64,000 bases of DNA, from the NCBI RefSeq assembly GCF_963576675.1, contig NC_088913.1:2671001-2735000 (forward strand). The letters are read 5' to 3'. The first letter of the stretch is position 1. The number at the start of each line of letters is the position of its first letter. The notes below the pieces were generated by a model, which was given only the letters and a program-made list of their open reading frames with translations, searched no databases and was not told the DNA's origin. Both the position numbers and the translations under genes were made by a program. This stretch comes from Euphorbia lathyris (taxonomy: Eukaryota > Streptophyta > Magnoliopsida > Malpighiales > Euphorbiaceae). This document shows, piece after piece, positions 55,275 through 64,000 of the stretch.

Positions 55275-57334
55275 TGAAGGAAATTAAGGCTAAGGTATAA
55301 CAGCGGAAATATAAAAAAAAATTTAGCCTACTTCCTTTTAACCATAGGATCTGTTAATCGTTATTTCATATAAAGAGGGATAAGAAGAAATACCTTTCGA
55401 TGATCAATCTACCGTTGCAAACAAAGTGCCCACAACTTCAAAGGAGATGTAAACTGTTTACCAATCTTCCCCTATCCGAAACAGACCTTCCAGACCTCCG
55501 AACGACAATCCCTTCGGTGAAAATGTGGAAGAATATGTCTAGAAGCTACTGTCCAAAAATCGCGACGATCCGACGGTTCAATCTCCGGGAATCCTCGAAA
55601 TAGTGAACTGACCTGATGTAAGCGAAGAAAAACGAATTTCTCCCTTTTGATTGTTTTTCCTTCTTTCGTGAACACGGTGAGATTAAGTTAGAATCAACCC
55701 TTATGAGATGCAACCAAATTAGATTGCCTCTAATTAACCAACACAAGATCAAAGAGAAAAGGAGATGGATGAGATTAATCAATTGACGGAAGCCGTATGA
55801 ATTCTTGTCCACGAACTAGGGGATGCGAATTCAATCTCTCTCACTTAATGTAGGTTTCAAAATCACAATAAGGGGAGGGGATTAGCTTGGTCGAAATTCT
55901 CATAGAGAGGTCGCTTGTATCTAAACCCTAGTTAGATAGGAATAGGTTACTTAATAGGAATTCCATTCGGAATAGGATTCCTAATTATTATCTTATAATA
56001 TATCAAATACATTTAGGATAATAATAAATAACCTAATTGGATAATAATAGGAGTATATTAATCTAATTAAAACTCCTAACTTAATTATCTCTTAATTAAT
56101 TTAATTCACAAACCTAATCAAATTAGGATTAATGGAATTAAAATAATTCCTTATTTACTATATATAAATTCGGCCCCCTCTATATAAATGGGCCTTACTG
56201 GGCTCAATTGGGCTTCCATCTATTAATCATATCCATCTCTCTTTTGGTTCCAAGTCTTATGTGTGATCCATTAGGTTCTTACTACTTCTGGCCGTATGCA
56301 ACCTATTAAATTAATTTCTTCAAGAATTATATTTAATCCCTTGCATAACGGAATGATGTACAGAGTATGTTATTGGCAAGTCCGTAATCATTCCCCCAGA
56401 GTCCGTTAAGAAGACAGGTTGATTCTGTCGTTAACCCTTCCGTATTAGTTACGGTATAATACGATCCTTTATCAACTACATCCTTGAACTGAATCTTATG
56501 ACTATGGGTAATGTCAAGTCACATATAGCGAGACGTTCGTTTTACTTGTTATTGGCCGAGTCAACTCAAAAAGATAGGTTAAGTGAAATCTGAATTTCTA
56601 CTCTTAAGTTATCACCTTGCAAGGGTTTAGAGTCGAGTCTTCCACAAGCGATTCTTGGATGTATCTCCCATTAATCGGGAGTGATAAATGCTCAATCCAA
56701 TGTATAACTACCCTGAAATTACTTCCTGTGACACCCAACCTTTGCAGTTCACACCCCAGAGTCATCTCTGTTAAGGATCGTGGGACCACAGGATCAAAGT
56801 CTCACATTCAGTAATTCAGGATGACCAATTAACATTCCTTTGAGTCTGAGGATTAGTTATACCTATTAATACCAATGAGATGAACAGTTGACAAGGATGA
56901 ATCTACCCATCCTGTTATCTCAAGTCGGATCCCCAATCCTAATGAACAACGTTTCACCGGATCTATGTAACTGTCCAGATATCTATATATGTGAAGCTTG
57001 TGAGATCAGCTTTCTGTCGGATAAAAGACATTGTTACATACAAGTCTCAACTGTGATATATCAATCCTAAATATATCACTTGACTTGGGGTGGTTTTAAG
57101 TTTATTAGTTTATTATAAAGTTTTGTCTCACTTCATGCTTGTATGAACAATTTATAATCACTTTAAACAAACTTACGGATTTCCTTTTATTAGACTTTAT
57201 TTAGTGCTTAAAAGGGATTGCCTTTATATAGTTATAAAACATATATCTCATTAAAACAAATGATATAAAGAACAATTCATTTACAATAAGTTTGTATCCT
57301 GCAACAATTGACTATAGGACACAAAACCCCAACA
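55275..57334 (-). repeat. 5' LTR of the Copia element
   Basis: 2060 bp, near-identical to 48121-50180. It contains stretches such as AATAATTCCTTATTTAC and TATATAAATTCGGCCCCC; the latter could hold the TATA box on either strand. Confidence 0.95.
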
Positions 57335-57570
57335 ATAACAACATTAATTTAGTTAAGCATATAAATTCATTATGCTAAAATTTGCTTAAATTAGTTAGAT
57401 GAGATCAGTTAAATGCTAAATTAGATTAATTTAGCGGGATTAGATAAGTTTATTATGTTAAAATGTTAATTCCTTATTAAGTTGTATTAGTTAAATGCTA
57501 ATTCCATATTAGGTTGGATTAGAAAAGTTCATTATGCAATCTATCCATGTTGTTAATAACAGAAAAAAAC

Positions 57571-58738
57571 GGGTAGATTTCACCAATGGTGTACAACGTT
57601 TGCCTCATTTCACACTTTGGTGTACAACCTTCAATTTGTCTCACTAATATGTACGAACTTATAGGTGACCTCCCACTTTGGTGTATAGCAGGTAAAAATG
57701 ACTGGTCAACATGAAGTCAACTCGCCACCTCAGTAGTTTGACTAGTCAAAAAGTCAAAATTTGACATCCTAATAAAAAAATACCTTTATACCCTCTTCTT
57801 CCTTCTTCCCCTTTCCCTTTCTCTCTCACTCCTCTCTCTCTGCCTTCTTTCTTTCTCTCTCTAACTTCACTCTCTTAATTATTATCGCACATTACAAAAT
57901 AAATACTAGTTAATTAAAAAAACAAGTTGAAGAAATTCATAAATTTGCAAATTAACTTAATGGTGGCAGTACATGAGTAGAGCTCAAATAAAAACATGAG
58001 ATTACAACAAATGGAGCTGCGTAAATTCAAAACTATGGGAATAGCAAAAAAAATTGGAAAACTAAAGAATGATAATCACTCCAATTCAAATGTATATTAT
58101 TTCATCACAGAGTTGCTATATTGAAGCTCTGAGTAGATAAAATGACGAAGGCTTTAGAGCTAATTGTAAGAAACAAGAAGAAGAAAATATAGGTTTAGAT
58201 TCTGGTTCTTTTTCATGAATTGTTCCCAAGTTTATTTGAACATGATTCCTTGAGATTTTTATAAGTGGAGGTGGTGCAACTGCACAAAACGATGTCTTCA
58301 ATGGAGTTTTGGGGTTTTGGATTTTGGCTTTCACAAAACTTGGCTGCATTAATGCTGATGCTAAGCCTAATTTTGATGTAGCTTCTTGAATTCTTGCCAT
58401 TTTTCTTTTCTAAAATCTTTAACTTTGTGTTCTTAAGAGAGAGAGGAGTTAGAGAGAGAGAGGAGTGAGAGAGAGAAAGGGAAAGGGGAAGGGGAAGGGG
58501 AAAGAGAAAGGGAACGGTATAAAAGTAATTTTATATTAAAAATGTCAATTTTTGACTTTTTGACCGGTCAAACTACTAAGGTGGCGAATTGACTTCGCGT
58601 TGACTGGTCATTTTTACCTGCTATACACCAAAGTAGGAGGTCACTTATAAGTTCGTACATATTAGTGAGACAAATTGAAGGTTATACACTAAAGTGTGAA
58701 ATTGGGCAAACATTGTACACCATTGATGAAATTTACCC
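57571..58738 (-). mobile_element. Pack-MULE candidate (1.17 kb)
   Basis: Inverted ends GGGTAGATTTCACCAATGG and (complement) GGGTAAATTTCATCAATGG with terminal repeats of about 300 bp, including CT-rich (57790-57870) and GA-rich (58435-58515) arms. The 9-bp flanks GAAAAAAAC (57562-57570) and AAAAAAAAC (58739-58747) match at 8 of 9. Between the arms is unrelated sequence with an ORF on the minus strand, the layout of a Mutator element that has captured gene sequence. Confidence 0.75.
58116..58400 (-). CDS. Small ORF inside the Pack-MULE, transit-peptide-like N-terminus
   Basis: 94 aa starting MARIQEATSKLGLASALMQ. The first ~50 residues are rich in Ala, Ser, Thr and Lys with no acidic residue after residue 6, as in plastid transit peptides; the rest (ISRNHVQINLGTIHEKEPES, then a Ser/Leu-rich tail) is not recognised. 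The ATG is 30-40 bases inside the GA-rich arm, so the arm could act as leader. It may be a captured 5' exon of a plastid protein gene that reads into non-coding DNA. Expression unknown. Confidence 0.4.
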   Translation of the reverse strand: MARIQEATSKLGLASALMQPSFVKAKIQNPKTPLKTSFCAVAPPPLIKISRNHVQINLGTIHEKEPESKPIFSSSCFLQLALKPSSFYLLRASI

Positions 58739-58747
58739 AAAAAAAAC

Positions 58748-59467
58748 ACAAAAGTGCAGCAAACAAACCATCACTGTTAATAACAACAAAAAAATACATA
58801 AAATACAGCAAAAAAAAAATACATAACAGCAAGAAAATACATAACAATAAATACAGCAAACCGTCCCTCTTAATAACATACAAAAAATACACAAACTACA
58901 AAACCAAATAAACCGACACAGCCTACTGCTGCTTTGTTCGAACCGACTGCTAAGAGAGAAGGAGTTGTTCCAGAAAATTAGGATAGGAGACCTGGACGGA
59001 CAGTGAGTGAGAGAGAGAGAGAGATCGTGAAAGAGAGGGACGATCGATTATGATTTTCAATTCGAAATTAAGAGAAGAGGAACGATTGACGATTTTGTGA
59101 GGAGAGACTCATGGTTCCTGAAACAAAAGAAATAGGACAGAAAAGGGGGGCTTTATTGGTGGCGATAGATTAGGTTTTAAATTGAAACTTGCTGCACAAA
59201 ATGAAACTTCCATTTAAATGGAACGACGTCGCTCCACTTAAATGGAACGACGTCGTTTCGTTTTGTGCAGAAAGTTAAACCTAGACAACAGACTAATCTT
59301 CTTCCTCAGCATTCCGTAAACTTCAGCCACCATTAATGGCTTCTTTTCCTGCAATTTCTGAGGGGGCAAATCCAAACAATTGAAAATCCATGCCTGGGGT
59401 TTGATAGGTTTCTAGATCTTAGTGGGGGGCAAGTGCCCCCATTGCCCCCACTGTAGATCCGTCCCTG
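58748..59467. other. Right arm of the hAT element
   Basis: AT-rich with A-rich repeats, then GA microsatellite (about 59005-59025) and a local repeat of AAATGGAACGACGTCG (59213-59255) flanked by GCACAAAATGAAAC and its near complement. Ends GGGGGCAATGGGGGCA-like inverted text before the terminal repeat. No gene. Confidence 0.55.
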
Positions 59468-59475
59468 GCTGTGAC

Positions 59476-60870
59476 TGCCTCTGCCCCAATGGACGGAGCA
59501 GATATTGATGGGGGATGCGCAGAGGGCACAGACTGAACACGACGAGCGTGTTAGACGTGAGGAGATGGCGGATGCTGTGGAGATGGACGGAGATGACTCT
59601 ATGCCTCCTCAGAGTGCGTCTTCTGTGCGAGTACCTCCTCAAACCATACCGAGGGGTCGTGACAGACGTTTTGCTTCTACAGCAGGGTCGTCTTCAGGTG
59701 AGAACTTTAAATTTAGTTATTATTATGTGATTTATTCGTGATTAGTAGAAAATATACGAAGATTCTGAAATGAGTTTACTGTAATTTCAGGTAGCAGCAA
59801 GCGCTCAAGGAGTGCTGGAGAGGATGACTGGATCGTGAAGACCCCGGTTCCTAGGGTCCATCTGATGGTCTTGTGATCCCGAGCTTTCTGGGACATATTG
59901 CCCATGCTATCTGGAGCGGGCAGGATAGGGGCCTCCTCAGGTGTCAGACACGCTTAGTCTATTGTGGGAAGCTGTGTATATGGCACGGTGGTGCTTCTAG
60001 GGAGATCCAGACGCGTATAGCGTCATCTGGATTGTCCTATTTACCAGGTATCATGTATGCCCACATCGATGCACCCCTGATTGCAGCTTTTGTAGAGCGG
60101 TGGTAGCCAGACACGTCATCATTCCACATGCCGTTTGGTGAGATGAGCATTATGTTGCATGATGTGTGGTAGATTTTGCGCATCCCCATCGATGGGGCTA
60201 TGGTGATAGCTGAGGCGAGTATTGAGGAGCTTTAGTCTTGTGTGATGGAGTTGTTTGGTATGACTCAAACTGAGTTGCTGAAGGGTCACTACTTTAACGG
60301 CGGTATACGAATGGCTTCCGTCCTGGAGTATTGTCAACGAGATCGGATTCCTGATGCACAGGCTACAGCTTGGACATTTCTTATGCTCGGTTGTACATTG
60401 TTCGTGGATAAGAGTAGTGACTGCATTCGACCTTCCTGTCTATTGGAGGTACATGAATCGGTAGCTGGAGCCATTGGACTCTCATGGGGCTCAGCTACAC
60501 TAGCATATCTATATCGTCATCTAGGTATTTCTAGCAGAGGAGACTGCGGGCAGATCACGGGTTGTCTGACACTGCTTCAAGCATGGATTTATGAGTACTT
60601 CTCGTGCTTCAGGCCTCAGTGGGAGGGAGTCACATTGGATCCGGAGCTTCCAAGGGCTTGTATGTGGCCATATATACCGTTGGAGAAGAGTGATGATCGA
60701 TTCAGATCATATCGCGTCCGGCTTGATAGATTGACTACCGATGAGGTACAGTTTCCATTTAATTAAATAAACCAAATTCATTACTTGTATTACTTGTATG
60801 TTAATGTTGTTGTATACATCTATAGGTGATGTGGATGCCGTATGGTCCTGATGCCATTACGGATACCCCT
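59476..60870 (+). pseudogene. Plant mobile domain (MAIN-like) gene, main part
   Basis: The frame from about 59500 is Ala/Asp/Glu/Arg-rich (RREEMADAVEMDGDDSM); an intron (GTGAGAAC at 59698 to TTTCAG at 59789) follows, then the PMD fold: FLGHIAHAIW, IDAPLIAAFVERW, FHMPFGEMSIMLHDV and the long frame 60242-60766 with LLKGHYFNGG, LGCTLFVDKSSD, SWGSATLAYLYRHL, GCLTLLQAWIYEYF and a WPYIP tail. Three TAG codons (60104, 60168, 60234) stand where the family has Gln, each one C-to-T step from CAG. Frameshifts occur near 59560 and 59870. PMD proteins act in silencing or development in hosts; transposon copies have unknown roles. Confidence 0.85.
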
Positions 60871-60875
60871 AGGAC

Positions 60876-62211
60876 TGTTGAAACACCTTTCCACATAATT
60901 TTGATTTGACAAAATTGTTTAAGTATAATTGAGATACATATTCTAAACACACTAAGTTTAAATGCTTTGATTTATTCTACTAATGTGTTTGTTCAATGTT
61001 GAGTTAAAATTGTTTATAAGACACAAGAATTAAAAGGCCCAAGCCCAATACGGAAGTCAAGGCCCAAGTCAAACAACTCAGTATAACCCGGCCCGCGTTT
61101 GTCAAGACGTTGCTGTTTTGAACAAAACGCAACTCAGCAAAAGAAGGATCTAGAAGACCTTCGGGAACAACTTCAAGATGAAGCTGCTGAGTAGTCTCGA
61201 CAAAGCGTACAAGACAGCAGCTGACAAATGAAAACTTCCAGACAAAGTATTTCTACTTTGGGTAAAGTTCAGACGACACAGTATGTTGTCCAGTTGACTT
61301 TACCATAAAAGGAGAGACAGTCTGCTGAGCTGACCGAGGACAGAAGATACACAAATTTGATTGGCCGAGAGCTCTGAGCAAGTCAGGATGACAACGACAG
61401 GTAGCCGTTTCCCTCCAACGGTTATTTCGAAATTTGAAATGACCGATGCCCAGACGTCTCTATAAACAGTGCCATCAGAAGCTTCACTCAATACAGAACT
61501 TGATCAAGCCATTACGCTGACCAAATTTCTACACAAGTTCTGCAAGCAAGAAGCAAAGCAAAATCTTACACTACAATTCATACATTTGTGTAAAAGTCTA
61601 GAGTGATTATTTCAATCGTCTAAAGTGTCTTAGCAATCATTGTATAGGACAAAACACTTATCATTTCTAGAGATAGAAAGGAGAGGCTGAGTACTCGGTT
61701 ATAGTACTCAGCGAGAGATTAGGATTGAGTAGAGGTATAGAGGAAGGTACTCTTGTCATACTCAGTTGCTAAGATTGTAAAAGGTTTGAGGCTCTACCTT
61801 TAAAGAGCTCAGTAGAGGATTCGAAATCTCGGAACGTGTTCCGGAGACAGGACGTAGGCTTAGAAGAAGCCGAACCTGGATAAATCTGCTGAGTGAAGTA
61901 TTTCTTACCTTTAACTCCTTATATATATTGCTTGCTTAAAATAACCAAAAACTGACCAAGTAAAGAGGTCAAGAAGAGTTGTGCGCGTTGAACGTCTGAG
62001 CTCAAGAATAGACTCTAAGTGCTATCTCCTGACTCAAGCTAAGAAACTGACCTAGTCACTAGTTGACTAAGCCAGTACCTTGCTGTTTACTCAGCGCCGC
62101 TGTTAAAACCTTTTTCCTTAGAAAAAGAAGTCTGCCCTAATTGCAAAAAAAGTTTAAATAGTTCCTAACCCCCTCTTGGAACTATACTTGCAATCTTACA
62201 AGGGACCAACA
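60876..62211 (+). mobile_element. Solo LTR (1336 bp, Copia/Sirevirus-like) inside the PMD gene
   Basis: Starts TGTTGAAACACC, ends GGGACCAACA, with the perfect 5-bp TSD AGGAC at 60871-60875 and 62212-62216. Removal of LTR and one TSD puts PMD codons back in frame. No internal sequence on either side. Homologous, in inverted orientation, to 62435-63773. Confidence 0.93.
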
Positions 62212-62216
62212 AGGAC

Positions 62217-62434
62217 GACATACGCCGGATGGATATGTTACAGGGATATGATCGAGTCGTACATGCCGGGGAGATGCCTTCACCAGTTAGGTTACGTGCA
62301 GACCATACCCAGACCGGTCTTGAGGCCGTTGAAGTCCATATGTCCTTGGTCCAGCTTGAAGTATCGGGTAGAAGTGCTCGCCGACATGGCGGAGGATATT
62401 TGGACCTCGTTTCCCGAGGCGGCCGTGCTTGTAT
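62217..62434 (+). pseudogene. Plant mobile domain gene, C-terminal part
   Basis: Begins in frame with the upstream PMD part once the solo LTR is ignored. Motifs YAGWICYRDMIESYMPGR and QLGYVQTIPRP match the conserved C-terminal PMD region. It is cut at 62434 by the second LTR. Confidence 0.82.
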
Positions 62435-63773
62435 TGTTGGTCCCTTGTAAGATTGCAAGTATAGTTCCAAGGGGGGGGGGTTAGGAACTATTTAAACTTT
62501 TTTTGCAATTTTGGGCAGACTTCTTTTTCTGAAGAAAAAGGTTTCAACAGCGGTGCTGAGTAAACAGTAAGATACTGGCTTAATCAACTAGTGACTAGGT
62601 CAGTTTCTTAGCTTGAGTCAGGAGATAGCACTTAGAGTCTATTCCTGAGCTCTTACGTTCAACGCGCACAACTCAACTTGACCTCTTTACTTGGTCAGTT
62701 TTTGGTTATTTAAGCAAGAAATATATATAAGGAGTTAAAGGTAAGAAATACTTCACTCAGCAGATTTATCCAGGTTCGGCTTCTTCTAAGCCTACGTCCT
62801 GTCCCCGGAACACGTTCCGAGATTTCGAATCCTCTACTGAGCTCTTTAAAGGTAGAGCCTCAAACCTTTTACAATCTTAGCAACTGAGTATGACAAGAGT
62901 ACCTTCCTCTATACCTCTACTCAATCCTAATCTCTCGCTGAGTACTATAACCGAGTACTCAGCCTCTCCTTTCTATCTCTAGAAATGATAAGTGTTTTGT
63001 CCTATACAATGATTGCTAAGACACTTTAGACGATTGAAATAATCACTCTAGACTTTTACACAAATGTATGAATTGTAGTGTAAGATTTTGCTTTGCTTCT
63101 TGCTTGCAGAACTTGTGTAGAAATTTGGTCAGCGTAATGGCTTGATCAAGTTCTGTATTGAGTGAAGCTTCTGATGGCACTATTTATAGAGACGTCTGGG
63201 CATCGGTCATTTCGAATTTCGAAATAACCGTTGGAGGGAAACGGCTACCTGTCGTTGTCATCCTGACTTGCTCAGAGCTCTCGGCCAATCAGATTTGTGT
63301 ATCTTCTGTCCTCGGTCAGCTCAGCAGACTGTCTCTCCTTTTATGGTAAAGTCAACTGGACAACATACTGTGTCGTCTGAACTTTACCCAAAGTAGAAAT
63401 ACTTTGTCTGGAAGTTTTCATTTGTCAGCTGCTGTCTTGTACGCTTTGTCGAGACTACTCAGCAGCTTCATCTTGAAGTTGTTCCCGAAGGTCTTCTAGA
63501 TCCTTCTTTTGCTGAGTTGCGTTTTGTTCAAAACGGCAACGTCTTGACAAACGCGGGCCGGGTTGTACTGAGTTGTTTGACTTGGGCCTTGACTTCCGTA
63601 TTGGGCTTGGGCCTTTTAATTCTTGTGTCTTATAAACAATTTTAACTCAACATTGAACAAACACATTAGTAGAATAAATCAAAGCATTTAAACTTAGTGT
63701 GTTTAGAATATGTATCTCAATTATACTTAAACAATTTTGTCAAATCAAAATTATGTGGAAAGGTGTTTCAACA
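62435..63773 (-). mobile_element. 3' LTR of a second Copia/Sirevirus-like element (runs off the window)
   Basis: 1339 bp, the same LTR family as 60876-62211 but on the minus strand (TGTTGAAAC at 63773, ...CCAACA at 62435). Unlike the solo LTR it borders internal sequence: minus-strand text ending CATTTTGATG-complement with GGGGGAG right before the LTR is a polypurine tract. The left flank is TGTAT; its duplicate would lie outside. ORFs seen here (62165-62484, 63158-63349) also occur in the other LTR. Confidence 0.9.
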
Positions 63774-64000
63774 AACTCCCCCATTTTGATGTTGGCAAAA
63801 CTATTCAGCGAGGAACTCAGTATGAGCTCCCCCATGATAGTTGACCTAGTGTATTTTAGCAAACTCCCCCGTAAGGGTTGAGCTACTGACTTAGTTTTAC
63901 TCTTAAACATTTAAAGGTTTAATTGAGTAGGTCTAAGGTCAGTTTTTTTTATATAGGTCAGCTTATTAAACATATTCTATTTACTCAGTATAAAGCGGAA
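63774..64000 (-). other. 3' internal end of the second Copia-like element
   Basis: Minus strand runs into the LTR through GGGGGAGTTTG (polypurine tract, about 63774-63784). Three further GGGGGAG runs (about 63825 and 63865) are typical of the 3' non-coding region in Sirevirus-type elements. No coding sequence in the visible part. Confidence 0.75.

Larger units (their letters stand above)
48121..57334 (-). mobile_element. Copia LTR retrotransposon (9.2 kb, defective)
   Basis: Two 2060-bp LTRs (48121-50180 and 55275-57334), 5-bp TSD ATAAC at 48116-48120 and 57335-57339. Pol lies on the minus strand in Copia order (gag, integrase, RT, RNase H), so the right LTR is the 5' one. I count roughly two dozen substitutions between LTRs (near 1%). 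The coding region has stops and frameshifts throughout. Confidence 0.95.
48043..59467. mobile_element. hAT-type element, expanded to 11.4 kb by nested insertions
   Basis: Terminal inverted repeats CAGGGACGGATC with a perfect 8-bp TSD GCTGTGAC at 48035-48042 and 59468-59475. The first CAGGGG/CAGGGA-type bases and 8-bp TSD are hAT features. Own sequence is only about 1 kb (48043-48120, 57340-57570, 58748-59467); the rest is a Copia element and a Pack-MULE candidate. No transposase, so non-autonomous. Confidence 0.9.
47222..62434 (+). mobile_element. Mutator-like element carrying a plant mobile domain gene (right end not in the window)
   Basis: The left end GAACTGCTATATACCGCAAA resembles the ends of the elements at 12670, 25932 and 39259. 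A hairpin-rich subterminal block follows, then a plus-strand gene with PMD coding pieces at 47986-48042, 59476-60870 and 62217-62434. Insertions separate the pieces: hAT 48043-59467, solo LTR 60876-62211, inverted LTR element from 62435. Flanks of the first two inserts join exactly after removal of one TSD copy, so the element was once continuous. PMD genes often travel in MULEs. Confidence 0.75.

Noticed and set aside
60876..63773. A single foldback element with 1.3 kb arms
   Set aside because: The left arm has its own 5-bp TSD and PMD coding sequence lies between the arms; the right arm adjoins retrotransposon internal sequence. They are two separate insertions.

Overview
This is a plant nuclear DNA window, most likely from a eudicot. 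It shows GT-AG introns in AT-rich DNA, a complete plant-type AREB/ABF bZIP gene, FAR1 and plant-mobile-domain (PMD) transposon genes, and plant-type LTR retrotransposons, LINEs, hAT and Mutator-like elements. Apart from the bZIP gene almost everything is mobile DNA, much of it nested. I resolved many insertions from their target-site duplications (TSDs), which I read directly.

Layout. 1-2815: minus-strand LINE, cut by the left edge, with intact ORF1 and an ORF2 broken by stops. 3166-3758: two Mutator-type MITEs. 4667-10269: a 5.6 kb LTR element with 1.75 kb LTRs and no coding capacity. 10650-12333: relics of a Copia pol and of a Ty3/Gypsy LTR plus gag start. 12670-14895: a Mutator-like element carrying a FAR1-type DNA-binding domain and dense palindromic GC-rich words. 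15110-15612: RNase H relic. 16291-25135: the AREB/ABF gene, with four coding exons (461 aa predicted), a 5'-UTR intron of about 3 kb and TE-filled introns. 25258-28583: MITEs and hAT elements. 28689-38515: a very young Tat-type Ty3/Gypsy element with near-identical LTRs, broken gag-pol and a long antisense ORF region. 39259-47052: MITEs, a long inverted repeat, a SANT/Myb-domain gene fragment and a Lemi1/Emigrant-type pogo relic.

47222 to the right edge is one old PMD-carrying Mutator-like element opened by successive insertions. A hAT-type element (48043-59467, TSD GCTGTGAC) contains a Copia retrotransposon (48121-57334, TSD ATAAC) and a Pack-MULE candidate (57571-58738). A solo LTR (60876-62211, TSD AGGAC) splits the PMD coding region. 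A second LTR of the same family, inverted (62435-63773), belongs to an element that runs off the right edge.

Function. The only likely host gene of clear role is the AREB/ABF factor (ABA-responsive transcription). Its non-coding parts have been reshaped by MITEs, a solo LTR, tandem amplification and a duplicated leader/splice donor. The other ORFs serve, or once served, transposition. I did not find a convincing new multi-gene system. The most unusual structures are the palindromic-word architecture shared by several Mutator-like elements, the MITE-derived tandem arrays inside the bZIP gene, the Pack-MULE ORF and the deep nesting in the PMD element.
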